Of a stretch of 41,480 nt of DNA, positions 7,350-15,039 are shown in pieces. The first letter of the stretch is position 1, and every line of letters begins with the position of its first letter. The stretch comes from a virus: IMG/VR virus record IMGVR_UViG_3300018420_002746, positions 1 through 41,480 of that record. The stretch is one strand, 5' to 3'. The notes under the pieces were generated by a model, which had not been told where the DNA came from, searched no databases, and was given only the letters and a program-made list of their open reading frames with translations. The position numbers and the translations under genes were made by a program.

Positions 7350-8186
7350 ATGGACCATTATCAAACATTAGGTGTATCACCTCAAGCCGATCAAAAGGAA
7401 ATTAAAAGAGCCTATCGAAAACTTGCAGGTAAACATCACCCTGATAAAGGCGGAGATGCTGAAAAATTTAAAGAATTACAAAAAGCATATGATACTCTAA
7501 GTGACCCACAGAAACGAGCAGAGTATGATAATCCTAATCCATTCACACAATTTCAGCAAGGAGGCAATCCGTTTGGTGCAGATAGTCCGTTTGGTGATAT
7601 CTTTGGTGATATTTTTGGTCAACGTCCTAGAGGAACTAGGCGTCCGCAACCTCAACCAATGTATAGAACACAGTTAAATGTTACTTTACGTCAATCATAC
7701 ACAGGTGATATACAAACACTAGAATTAAATACTCCACAAGGTAAAAAAGTCGTGCAAGTTACTGTGCCACAAGGTGTACAGACCGGGCAACAGACACGTT
7801 ATGATAATGTAGTTCAAAACGGAACATCTTTAATTATTGATTTTCATGTAATGCAAGATTCATGGTTTGAAAGACACGGAAACAATTTGTTATGTACACA
7901 TAACATTTCAGTATTAGATTTAATTGTGGGAACACATTTTAATTTTACTACGATATCTGGAAAGGTCTTAAAAGTTACAGTAAAACCCAACACACAACCA
8001 GGTACACAAATTAAATTAGCAGGACATGGAATGCCAATTGCTGATCGAAGAGGTCCTAATTACACTTCTGGAAACAACGGTGACCAAATTATATTGCTTA
8101 ATGGTATTATACCAGATACAATAGAGCAAGGTGTCATAGACTCAATTAAAAAATATAAAGATATCCAAGACTTAAAGCAAAACTAA
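7350..8186 (+). CDS. dnaJ: DnaJ/CbpA-type J-domain co-chaperone
   Basis: Encodes 278 residues. Residues 1-60 are a full J domain with the HPD triad (30-32) that stimulates DnaK ATPase. A Gly/Phe-rich linker follows (about 63-95, repeated 'FGDIFG'), then two C-terminal substrate-binding beta domains (about 105-265). The four-repeat zinc finger of DnaJ is missing, so it is class II (CbpA-like). It has its own promoter, is leaderless, and precedes a ClpA-type unfoldase, so the pair may divert host DnaK and Clp machinery. The motif assignment is firm; the functional link is inferred. Confidence 0.92.
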   Translation: MDHYQTLGVSPQADQKEIKRAYRKLAGKHHPDKGGDAEKFKELQKAYDTLSDPQKRAEYDNPNPFTQFQQGGNPFGADSPFGDIFGDIFGQRPRGTRRPQPQPMYRTQLNVTLRQSYTGDIQTLELNTPQGKKVVQVTVPQGVQTGQQTRYDNVVQNGTSLIIDFHVMQDSWFERHGNNLLCTHNISVLDLIVGTHFNFTTISGKVLKVTVKPNTQPGTQIKLAGHGMPIADRRGPNYTSGNNGDQIILLNGIIPDTIEQGVIDSIKKYKDIQDLKQN

Positions 8187-8211
8187 ATAATATTATACAG
8201 AGGAAAAACAT

Positions 8212-10494
8212 TTGAACACATCACCAGAAATTGAAAATATTATCTCTAGGGCAATCGAAACTGCAAAGTCCTATAATCATCAGTATGTTACTATTGAGCA
8301 TTTGCTTCACGCATTAGTAACACATCAACCGTTTAAAAAAGTATTAAATCAATTTAATGTTGATACTGATTTAATGATTGGTGAAATAGAAGCATACTTG
8401 AATGGATTACATGCTATCGAATCTAAAGACCCTGAGTGTGTTCCTAAGAAAACTAATTCACTAGAACGTGTAATGAATAGAGGTGTTACACAAGTTCTAT
8501 TTACAGGTCGTAGACAAGTCACTACTATGGATCTGTATCTATCGATTGCAACTGAAGGAAACACCCATGCACATTATTTCTTATTAAAGTATGGTGTAAA
8601 CAAAACTCAGTTTATTGAATTTTGGCAAAAGAATTATAGACATCAGGATAGTCAAAACATCAGTCAAGACCAAGCAGATGATATTTTAGAAGAATACACA
8701 ACTAATTTAACTAAATTGGCTAGAGACGATAAACTAGAACCTGTCATAGGACGTGTGTCTGAAATTGATGACATTATTAATGTTCTAGCAAAACGTTTTA
8801 AAGCAAACGTATTAATGGTAGGTGATCCGGGTGTAGGTAAAACAGCAATTGCAGAAGGTATTGCACAAGCAGTTGTTAACAAAGAAGTACCCGAGTTCTT
8901 AGACGGACATGAAGTCTATTCATTAGAGATTGGTAACTTACTTGCTGGATCAAAATATCGCGGTGAGTTTGAAGAAAAAGTTAAAGAAGTCATTATGGCT
9001 TTAGAAGTTAAAAAGAATTGTATCTTATTCATTGACGAAGCCCACACTATGGGAGGCGCTGGATCAACATCGAATGGCTCAGTTGATTTTGCAAACATGA
9101 TTAAGCCTGCTATTACTAAAGGAACTCTCAAAGTAATCGCATCTACTACATGGGAAGAATACTATGAATCGTTTGAAAAAGACAGAGCCCTCATGCGTAG
9201 ATTCTATCGTGTTTCAATTGATGAACCTTCACATGATACTACAATTAGAATTTTACGTGGTTTATCCGATAGATTAAATGACTTCCACGATGTCAACATT
9301 ACAGAAGATGCAATCGAAGCCGCAGTTGAAATGGCTGACAGATACATACACGAAAGAAAGAATCCAGATAAGTCTATTGACTTACTTGATGCCGCTTGTG
9401 CAAAGCAACGTGTAGCAGAAAACAAAGGTGTTGATATCACTAAGACATTGATTTTTGATCAAGTAGAGAAGTTCACAGGCGTTCCTGCTGACAAACTTAA
9501 AGGTGATAATGTAGATCGTATTACTAACTTAGACGTTAATGTTAAAAGTAAGTTGTATGGTCAAGATGATGTAGTTGATAATGTAATCGAAAGAGTTTAT
9601 GTATCGTTTGCAGGAATCGGCAACGAAACTAAACCTATCGCAAGTTTCTTATTTTTAGGACCAACAGGCACGGGAAAAACAGAATTGGCTAAACTGCTGT
9701 CTAGTAACTTAGATATGCCACTGCTCAAATACGATATGTCCGAGTATTCTGAGAAACACAGTGTAAGCAGTTTGATAGGACCTCCCCCGGGTTATGTAGG
9801 TTTTAGTGATTCACAAGTACAAGGCGGACGTTTGATATCAGACTTAAGTAAACAACCTCATTCAATCATGTTGTTTGATGAAGTTGAGAAAGCACACCCT
9901 GATATCTTTAATATTTTCTTACAGATGTTAGACGAAGGTACGATCACTGGGTCTAATGGTAAGCAAGTATCATGTAAGAACTGTTTAATCATTCTCACAT
10001 CTAACTTAGGTAGTGCAGACGGAGAACGTTCAAACATCGGATTCGGTGATACGGACAAAGTAGGCGAAGATGAAAAAGCAATGAAAAACTTCTTTAAGCC
10101 AGAGTTTAGAAATAGACTTGACATGGTTTGTAAGTTTGGTAAACTTGATAAACTATCTATTAAAAAGATTGTTGTTAAATTTGTTGCTGACCTACAAAAA
10201 GCACTGCTTGATAAACATAATATCACTCTTAACTTTAGTGAAGATGCAGTTGATTACTTAGCAGACGTAGGTTATGATAGCAAGTTGGGAGCAAGACCAT
10301 TAGCAAGAAAAATTGATGAACTTGTAAGAGTCCCATTGAGTAAAAAGATTTTATTTGAGAAAATCAAAGATGCTAATGTCATGTGTGTTATTGATCCAGA
10401 CACTGGAGAGATTGATTTTGCTTCAACGAAAAAACAGGTTGCTCAAGTAGGTGACGATGGTATCATTGAAGTAGAAGATTCAGACAACATATAA
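8212..10494 (+). CDS. clpA: ClpA-type AAA+ unfoldase
   Basis: Encodes 760 residues, matching E. coli ClpA (758) rather than ClpB, since the long middle domain is absent. The start is TTG at 8212, supported by an AGAGGAAA site and the N-domain beginning 'SPEIENIISRAIETA'. D1 has Walker A GDPGVGKT (204-211) and Walker B near 273 (FIDEAH). D2 has Walker A GPTGTGKT (483-490), Walker B LFDEVEKAHP (554 on) and sensor 2 GARPLAR. An IGF tripeptide at 609-611 sits where ClpA has its IGL loop that docks on ClpP. No clpP is present in the window, so it probably uses host ClpP. Confidence 0.9.
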   Translation: MNTSPEIENIISRAIETAKSYNHQYVTIEHLLHALVTHQPFKKVLNQFNVDTDLMIGEIEAYLNGLHAIESKDPECVPKKTNSLERVMNRGVTQVLFTGRRQVTTMDLYLSIATEGNTHAHYFLLKYGVNKTQFIEFWQKNYRHQDSQNISQDQADDILEEYTTNLTKLARDDKLEPVIGRVSEIDDIINVLAKRFKANVLMVGDPGVGKTAIAEGIAQAVVNKEVPEFLDGHEVYSLEIGNLLAGSKYRGEFEEKVKEVIMALEVKKNCILFIDEAHTMGGAGSTSNGSVDFANMIKPAITKGTLKVIASTTWEEYYESFEKDRALMRRFYRVSIDEPSHDTTIRILRGLSDRLNDFHDVNITEDAIEAAVEMADRYIHERKNPDKSIDLLDAACAKQRVAENKGVDITKTLIFDQVEKFTGVPADKLKGDNVDRITNLDVNVKSKLYGQDDVVDNVIERVYVSFAGIGNETKPIASFLFLGPTGTGKTELAKLLSSNLDMPLLKYDMSEYSEKHSVSSLIGPPPGYVGFSDSQVQGGRLISDLSKQPHSIMLFDEVEKAHPDIFNIFLQMLDEGTITGSNGKQVSCKNCLIILTSNLGSADGERSNIGFGDTDKVGEDEKAMKNFFKPEFRNRLDMVCKFGKLDKLSIKKIVVKFVADLQKALLDKHNITLNFSEDAVDYLADVGYDSKLGARPLARKIDELVRVPLSKKILFEKIKDANVMCVIDPDTGEIDFASTKKQVAQVGDDGIIEVEDSDNI

Positions 10495-10516
10495 TCTCAC
10501 CTACAGACTATATAAG

Positions 10517-10525
10517 CATAAATAC
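10517..10525 (+). promoter_or_regulatory. Late-type promoter box
   Basis: CATAAATAC, 21 bases before the start at 10547, with a CGGAG ribosome-binding site in the leader. First base differs from the GATAAATAC form seen elsewhere. Confidence 0.45.
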
Positions 10526-10546
10526 TCTTATAACACGGAGATAATT

Positions 10547-10714
10547 ATGGCTAAAATAGTCGAAGATATGGTAGCAATCAAATTAAGCAAAATTGCAAAA
10601 GATGATGCTCCAGACGGTCAATCAATCATAACTGACGAAATTGCCTCTCAAATAGAAGCAGTGGCGCAAGAGTTAGTTGGTGAATCAGTTATAGTAGAAA
10701 TAGTGAGGGGATAG
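10547..10714 (+). CDS. Small conserved hypothetical, 55 residues
   Basis: Encodes a 55-residue protein beginning 'MAKIVEDMVAIKLSKIAKD' and ending 'IVEIVRG'. It has a CGGAG ribosome-binding site and a late-type promoter box upstream, and stops one base before the next start. Mixed hydrophobic and charged periodicity suggests a compact alpha/beta fold. The regular coding pattern and tight spacing support a real gene; function unknown. Confidence 0.72.
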   Translation: MAKIVEDMVAIKLSKIAKDDAPDGQSIITDEIASQIEAVAQELVGESVIVEIVRG

Positions 10715-10715
10715 A

Positions 10716-11084
10716 ATGTCTCAATCAACAATCCTTACATTATTACCACAAACTACATATGACAATGATGGCACGGCTCAGCCTTACGATGTAACAGGTA
10801 ATGCTGTACAGGGCGCCGCATATTATTTAGGAAATCAAGACCTACAAACATTATCATATAATTTTTCAGAAGTCACAGGGAATTTAGTAATTGAAGCCGC
10901 ACTTTCTAATCCTCCCGGAGACAATGACTGGTTCAAAATTTTTGAAACAGAAGCAAACAATGCCGCTAATCTTAATGCAAACACTAGTTCTTATACAAAC
11001 TTATCAGGTAACTTTGTTTATTTGAGAGCAAAAATAGAAGATTTTGCAAATGGTGTTGTTCAATACGTAAAAGTAAGTTACTAA
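10716..11084 (+). CDS. Beta-rich probable virion structural protein
   Basis: Encodes 122 residues, Asn-, Thr- and Tyr-rich, with no Cys or catalytic motif. Alternating hydrophobic segments and the sequence 'LSYNFSEVTGNLVIEAALS' suggest a beta-sandwich such as in fibre or decoration proteins. It sits one base after the previous stop and ends one base before the nucleotidyltransferase gene, in a late block. Structural role is inferred. Confidence 0.65.
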   Translation: MSQSTILTLLPQTTYDNDGTAQPYDVTGNAVQGAAYYLGNQDLQTLSYNFSEVTGNLVIEAALSNPPGDNDWFKIFETEANNAANLNANTSSYTNLSGNFVYLRAKIEDFANGVVQYVKVSY

Positions 11085-11085
11085 C

Positions 11086-13242
11086 ATGGCAAATATTGTT
11101 ATTATGCCAGGTGGATTTCACCCATTTCATGCAGGGCATGCCGCACTTTACAACTCTATAAAAGAGAAGTATGGTAAAGGCTCTGACATCTATGTGGCCG
11201 CTAGTAACAATCAAAAAGAACGACCCTTCCCATTTGAAATTAAAGAAAAATTAGCACAACTTTCAGGTGTACAACCAGGTGAGTTTGTGCAAGTTAAATC
11301 TCCGTTTGTACCAACAGAAATCACAAACAAGTATGATCCAGACAAAGACACGATTGTTTTTGTACGAAGTGAAAAAGATAAAAATGAATACCCAAAGCCC
11401 GGGGCAGTTAAGAAAGACGGATCACCGGGATACTTTCAACATATAGATACAGCAAAAAGAGGTGCACAACCTTTTAGTAAAGTAGGCTATATGGATTACT
11501 TACCAGTTAAAGAATTTGCAGGTATTACTAGTGCTACACAAATCAGAGATACGTGGCCTAGTCTTAATGATGATCAACGTGAAGAATTTGTAACACACAT
11601 TTATCCTAATATAAAAGGCAACGACAAACTAATTAAGAATGTAGTTAAGTTATTAAGTAAAGGAATGTCCTTAAATGAAGGACTAGCATATATTGATAAA
11701 GATGGTAACAGAGTTGATTATACAAGACCTGACTTACCCACAGACATTGAAAATTTAGTCATTGATTGGTTTAATGACAGAGACAAATACACTAAGGCAA
11801 CTTTACAATCTAAAGGATATAAAGTAGACGTTGATGATAAGTTCAACAACATTGATATTACAGACAAAAGAGGTAGAAAATATACTGTGTCTACAGACGA
11901 TGCAATGTCTAAACTTATACAACAAGCATATGCAGAACCAATGACTGAAGACAAGAACGATACATTACTTGATACAAAACGTGCAAGAGCAATACTTCAA
12001 CTTTATACAAGAACAAACGGGTTTGATTTAAGAAAAATCATATCAAGCCGTAAACGTGGCGGCGGCACTAACGAAAGAATAATGACAGTAATGCTTAGAC
12101 CGGACTCTAAGACTTTCAGTAGAGACGATATAGATAATCTTTCCGATGAACTTCAAAGAAGATTTAGTGTTACAGTTCCTAGAATGACTATTACAGGTAA
12201 CGGTAGTTATCTTAATCTAAATCCTGTTGTAGTTACAAAAGTAAATGAAGCATTTGTTGACCCAGATCAATCAAAGCAATATTGGAACCACGATGCACAA
12301 AAAGTAGGCGTCGGTGGACAAATAGAGTTTCCACTTACTGACACACCAAACTTAAATGGCAGAAGACAAGGCTTCAATGAAGGTGAAGAAAGAAGTGATA
12401 TCGAAACTGCCGCTTATGAATGGTTGCTAGATTATAAAAGTAAAAATCCTGAAGCAGACTATGAAAAACTGTATTCAGTATTAAAAAATGTTAGCCACGA
12501 TGATCTTGGTACACAAGAATTAGATTATTTTATAGGAGAACCATTAGGCTTGAACATGGACAACAAGAATTTAATTGTTGATGCTGTTCTTGCTCAAATG
12601 ACAGAAGGCGTGCGTAGATACAGATACGAAGAAAGCATAGAAAAGATTCGTAACATGATTAAAGAGTCAAGTGACGAACAGAAATCTAAGTCCACAGATT
12701 TACATCGCAAACTGTTTGAACTTATGGAAGAAGAAAAAAACAACGTTGTTAAACTCCGAGGTTTTGGTAGAGAACAAGATAAAAAAGTACCTGATTTAAA
12801 CATAGTTAGAAAAGAAAAAGAAAAAGAACAACAAAGAAATCAAGGCGAGTACGATAAGAAAAGACAACAGCAACTTGCATACTTAAGAAAGATACAAGAA
12901 GTCTTATTTGAATTGCATGAAGAATTTGCACAGATGGAACAGTTAGGTCTTTTACCTATCGAAATGAAACAAAACTTTGAAAACGTAAAAGAACTAATTA
13001 ACTTTGTAGAGAACTATAGTGCTGATGATTTCCCCTTCACTGATGATGACGGGAACTTACTTGAATCATTGCATGTGAAGACTCTGCAACTTAAAGAATA
13101 TTTTGGTGGTTGGAGAGACAGACAAGCACCTAGAACATTAAGAAACGATAAGCCAAAACTATCCCCATTAACAAACGTAAATAATGCATTTTGGAACACG
13201 ATTGATTTGTCCGAAACCGCTGATTATATCGAAGAAAAATAA
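11086..13242 (+). CDS. Cytidylyltransferase-like domain fused to a long tail
   Basis: Encodes 718 residues. Residues 1-160 form a nucleotidyltransferase of the HxGH family: 'GGFHPFHAGH' (HAGH at 15-18) and 'ITSATQIR' (147-154), the equivalent of the ISSTxxR motif. Such enzymes transfer a nucleotide from ATP or CTP to phosphorylated substrates. The remaining 550 residues have no recognised enzyme motif: a basic segment with 'SRKRGGG' near 320, several '(L/V/F)NE(A/G)' strings, a Lys/Glu-rich coiled-coil stretch around 515-640, and a C-terminal 'FGGWRDRQAPRTLRN'. The gene lies among late structural-type genes. The substrate is unknown; it could be a packaged enzyme. Confidence 0.8.
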   Translation: MANIVIMPGGFHPFHAGHAALYNSIKEKYGKGSDIYVAASNNQKERPFPFEIKEKLAQLSGVQPGEFVQVKSPFVPTEITNKYDPDKDTIVFVRSEKDKNEYPKPGAVKKDGSPGYFQHIDTAKRGAQPFSKVGYMDYLPVKEFAGITSATQIRDTWPSLNDDQREEFVTHIYPNIKGNDKLIKNVVKLLSKGMSLNEGLAYIDKDGNRVDYTRPDLPTDIENLVIDWFNDRDKYTKATLQSKGYKVDVDDKFNNIDITDKRGRKYTVSTDDAMSKLIQQAYAEPMTEDKNDTLLDTKRARAILQLYTRTNGFDLRKIISSRKRGGGTNERIMTVMLRPDSKTFSRDDIDNLSDELQRRFSVTVPRMTITGNGSYLNLNPVVVTKVNEAFVDPDQSKQYWNHDAQKVGVGGQIEFPLTDTPNLNGRRQGFNEGEERSDIETAAYEWLLDYKSKNPEADYEKLYSVLKNVSHDDLGTQELDYFIGEPLGLNMDNKNLIVDAVLAQMTEGVRRYRYEESIEKIRNMIKESSDEQKSKSTDLHRKLFELMEEEKNNVVKLRGFGREQDKKVPDLNIVRKEKEKEQQRNQGEYDKKRQQQLAYLRKIQEVLFELHEEFAQMEQLGLLPIEMKQNFENVKELINFVENYSADDFPFTDDDGNLLESLHVKTLQLKEYFGGWRDRQAPRTLRNDKPKLSPLTNVNNAFWNTIDLSETADYIEEK

Positions 13243-13318
13243 TTCGAGCAGGCATTCCTACAGTAAATAATAGTAGTTATATACAAGCAACTACATTTAT
13301 TATTAGGAGTTATTAACA

Positions 13319-14272
13319 ATGGCAAGTCGCAAAAAACCCGCCCCTAAGAAGGCAACAAAAGCAACAACAAAGAAAAAAGAAGAGGCTAATATTCCATTAG
13401 AAAAACTGGAAGAAGCCGTTGAAGAAATTAATGATAGTCCGCCTCCGGCGCCACAAGACGGACAAGTTCAAGTAAACGTAGACTTTTTGCGTACAACAAA
13501 AGTTCATATTGCAATGCCATGTTATGGTGGTATGTTGACTGAATCTACATTTATGTCATTTATCAAGTGGGCAAACACTGCTCGTCAGTTAAACATTGAC
13601 TGGACACTTGAAACAATGGTTAATGAGTCGTTGATTAGTAGAGCAAGAAACACACTAACAGCAAAATTTTTACATATGCCTGATGCTACTCACTTGATGT
13701 TTGTTGACGCAGACATTGGTTGGGAGCCATGGCACTTACTAGTATTACTCAATAGAGACGTTGATGTCATCGGTGGATTATATCCAATGAAAACTATGCC
13801 GATCAAGTGGGTAGTAAACGGATTCGAAGGTGCTGAAGAAGGACCAGACGGATTCCAAGAAGTATCTAAAGCAGGTACAGGTTTCTTATTGATTAAGAAA
13901 GGTGTGTTTGAGCAAATGAACAGTCATCCTGCTGTGAAGCAATACAAAAATGATATTGGCTTAGACCCTGTTTACGATCAATATCTAAAAACTTATTTTG
14001 ACACTGCTGTCAGACAAAATCGTTACTATTCAGAAGATTGGACTTTCTGTGAAAACTGGCGTGACATCGGTGGAAAAATATATGTCGATAAAAGAGTCTT
14101 GTTAAGACATTCAGGATCATATGTATTCTGCATGGAAAATCAACAATTCTTACTTGACAACATCGGACCTATGTATGTTCAACAAGAAGAACAAAAGAAA
14201 GCCGCAGGTCTGAATTCAGATTTAACTCCTAATGAAGACGGTAACGTCACATTAGATGTTAATGCTCCGTAA
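13319..14272 (+). CDS. GT-A glycosyltransferase-like protein
   Basis: Encodes 317 residues, with an AGGAGT site before the ATG. A Lys/Ala/Pro-rich, probably disordered N-terminus (1-50) leads into a GT-A-like domain: 'VHIAMPCYGG', then 'TLVNES..SRARN'-type sequence and the metal-binding-like motif 'MFVDADIGWEP' (DxD). A later 'YSEDWTFCENW' fits the acidic catalytic region of family 2-like enzymes. In marine T4-like phages this family is common, with suggested roles in modifying virion or host glycans; acceptor unknown. A terminator follows. Confidence 0.75.
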   Translation: MASRKKPAPKKATKATTKKKEEANIPLEKLEEAVEEINDSPPPAPQDGQVQVNVDFLRTTKVHIAMPCYGGMLTESTFMSFIKWANTARQLNIDWTLETMVNESLISRARNTLTAKFLHMPDATHLMFVDADIGWEPWHLLVLLNRDVDVIGGLYPMKTMPIKWVVNGFEGAEEGPDGFQEVSKAGTGFLLIKKGVFEQMNSHPAVKQYKNDIGLDPVYDQYLKTYFDTAVRQNRYYSEDWTFCENWRDIGGKIYVDKRVLLRHSGSYVFCMENQQFLLDNIGPMYVQQEEQKKAAGLNSDLTPNEDGNVTLDVNAP

Positions 14273-14299
14273 ATATAGATCCTAACTATATAACTAAGT

Positions 14300-14328
14300 A
14301 AATGCCCCTCTCCCAAGGGGCATTTTTC
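14300..14328 (+). terminator. Rho-independent terminator
   Basis: Stem AATGCCCC (14301-14308) / GGGGCATT (14317-14324), extendable by one A-T pair, 8-base loop, T5 run after. Ends the 10547-14272 transcript. Confidence 0.88.
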
Positions 14329-14348
14329 CTTGTGTATTCCTCTTTATT

Positions 14349-14357
14349 GATAAATAC
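14349..14357 (+). promoter_or_regulatory. Late-type promoter box
   Basis: GATAAATAC immediately after the terminator and 25 bases before the start at 14383; leader has AAAGGATTG. Confidence 0.55.
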
Positions 14358-14382
14358 TTATATTAACAAAGGATTGATATCA

Positions 14383-15039
14383 ATGAAGTTTAACGAAATA
14401 ACCGAAAATGCATCCGCAGGCGCAACAGGCGCTGGATCAGTTTCATCCGTATCATCGCCGATGGGCACACAATCACGCAATCCTAGCATTTACGGCGGTA
14501 AAAAAGCAGGAAACTTATTGACAGGTAAACGTTCAAAGGGCAAATATGCTAATTCTGTTGATGCACGTAAACAAACCAATAAAGTTAATGAAGCAAAAGT
14601 TGATGAAGCGGAAGTTTCAGAAGCAGAAGTTCTTGTAGTTAAAGGCGCAAAGCCACGTGATCGCAAATCGGGATTTGTTAAACATGGTGAAAGCAGAGTA
14701 GACCACGAAGTCAAAATGGCTAAGGCTGATTTATTTGCAACTGCTAAAAACGCACAAGAAATTATGATGTATCTTAAAGATAGATCAGAAGAAGAAGGTA
14801 TTAAGGGTTGGATGCAGTCTTACATTACACTAGCAAACGACTATCTCAATTCAGTCAAAGAATCAATTCAATATGAAATGCAAATGCATGAAGATCAAGT
14901 TGCCGCATATGGCAACGGAGAAGATGATCGTTATCATGTAAATAAATTAGACATGGAGCCATATGGTGAACCTAGTTCAAGTTACCCAGGTGGAACATTG
15001 ACAGGTACGAACTTGGCAGAAGACGGGGACAAACAATGA
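14383..15039 (+). CDS. Putative capsid-targeted internal protein
   Basis: Encodes 218 residues. The start at 14383 follows an AAAGGA site and late box; an in-frame ATG at 14302 lies inside the terminator stem and is rejected. The protein opens 'MKFNEITE', matching a T4-type capsid-targeting leader with an (I/L)xE cleavage site at residue 8. It continues with a Gly/Ala/Ser-rich linker ('GSVSSVSSPMGTQSRN') and a basic stretch ('TGKRSKGKYANS'). The C-terminal half is helical and acidic. Likely a head-interior protein trimmed by the prohead protease; this is inference from the leader. Confidence 0.7.
   Translation: MKFNEITENASAGATGAGSVSSVSSPMGTQSRNPSIYGGKKAGNLLTGKRSKGKYANSVDARKQTNKVNEAKVDEAEVSEAEVLVVKGAKPRDRKSGFVKHGESRVDHEVKMAKADLFATAKNAQEIMMYLKDRSEEEGIKGWMQSYITLANDYLNSVKESIQYEMQMHEDQVAAYGNGEDDRYHVNKLDMEPYGEPSSSYPGGTLTGTNLAEDGDKQ

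Noticed and set aside
14302-14382. Extended N-terminus for the 14383 gene
   Set aside because: The upstream ATG lies within the terminator stem, before the late box; the leader peptide begins properly at 14383.
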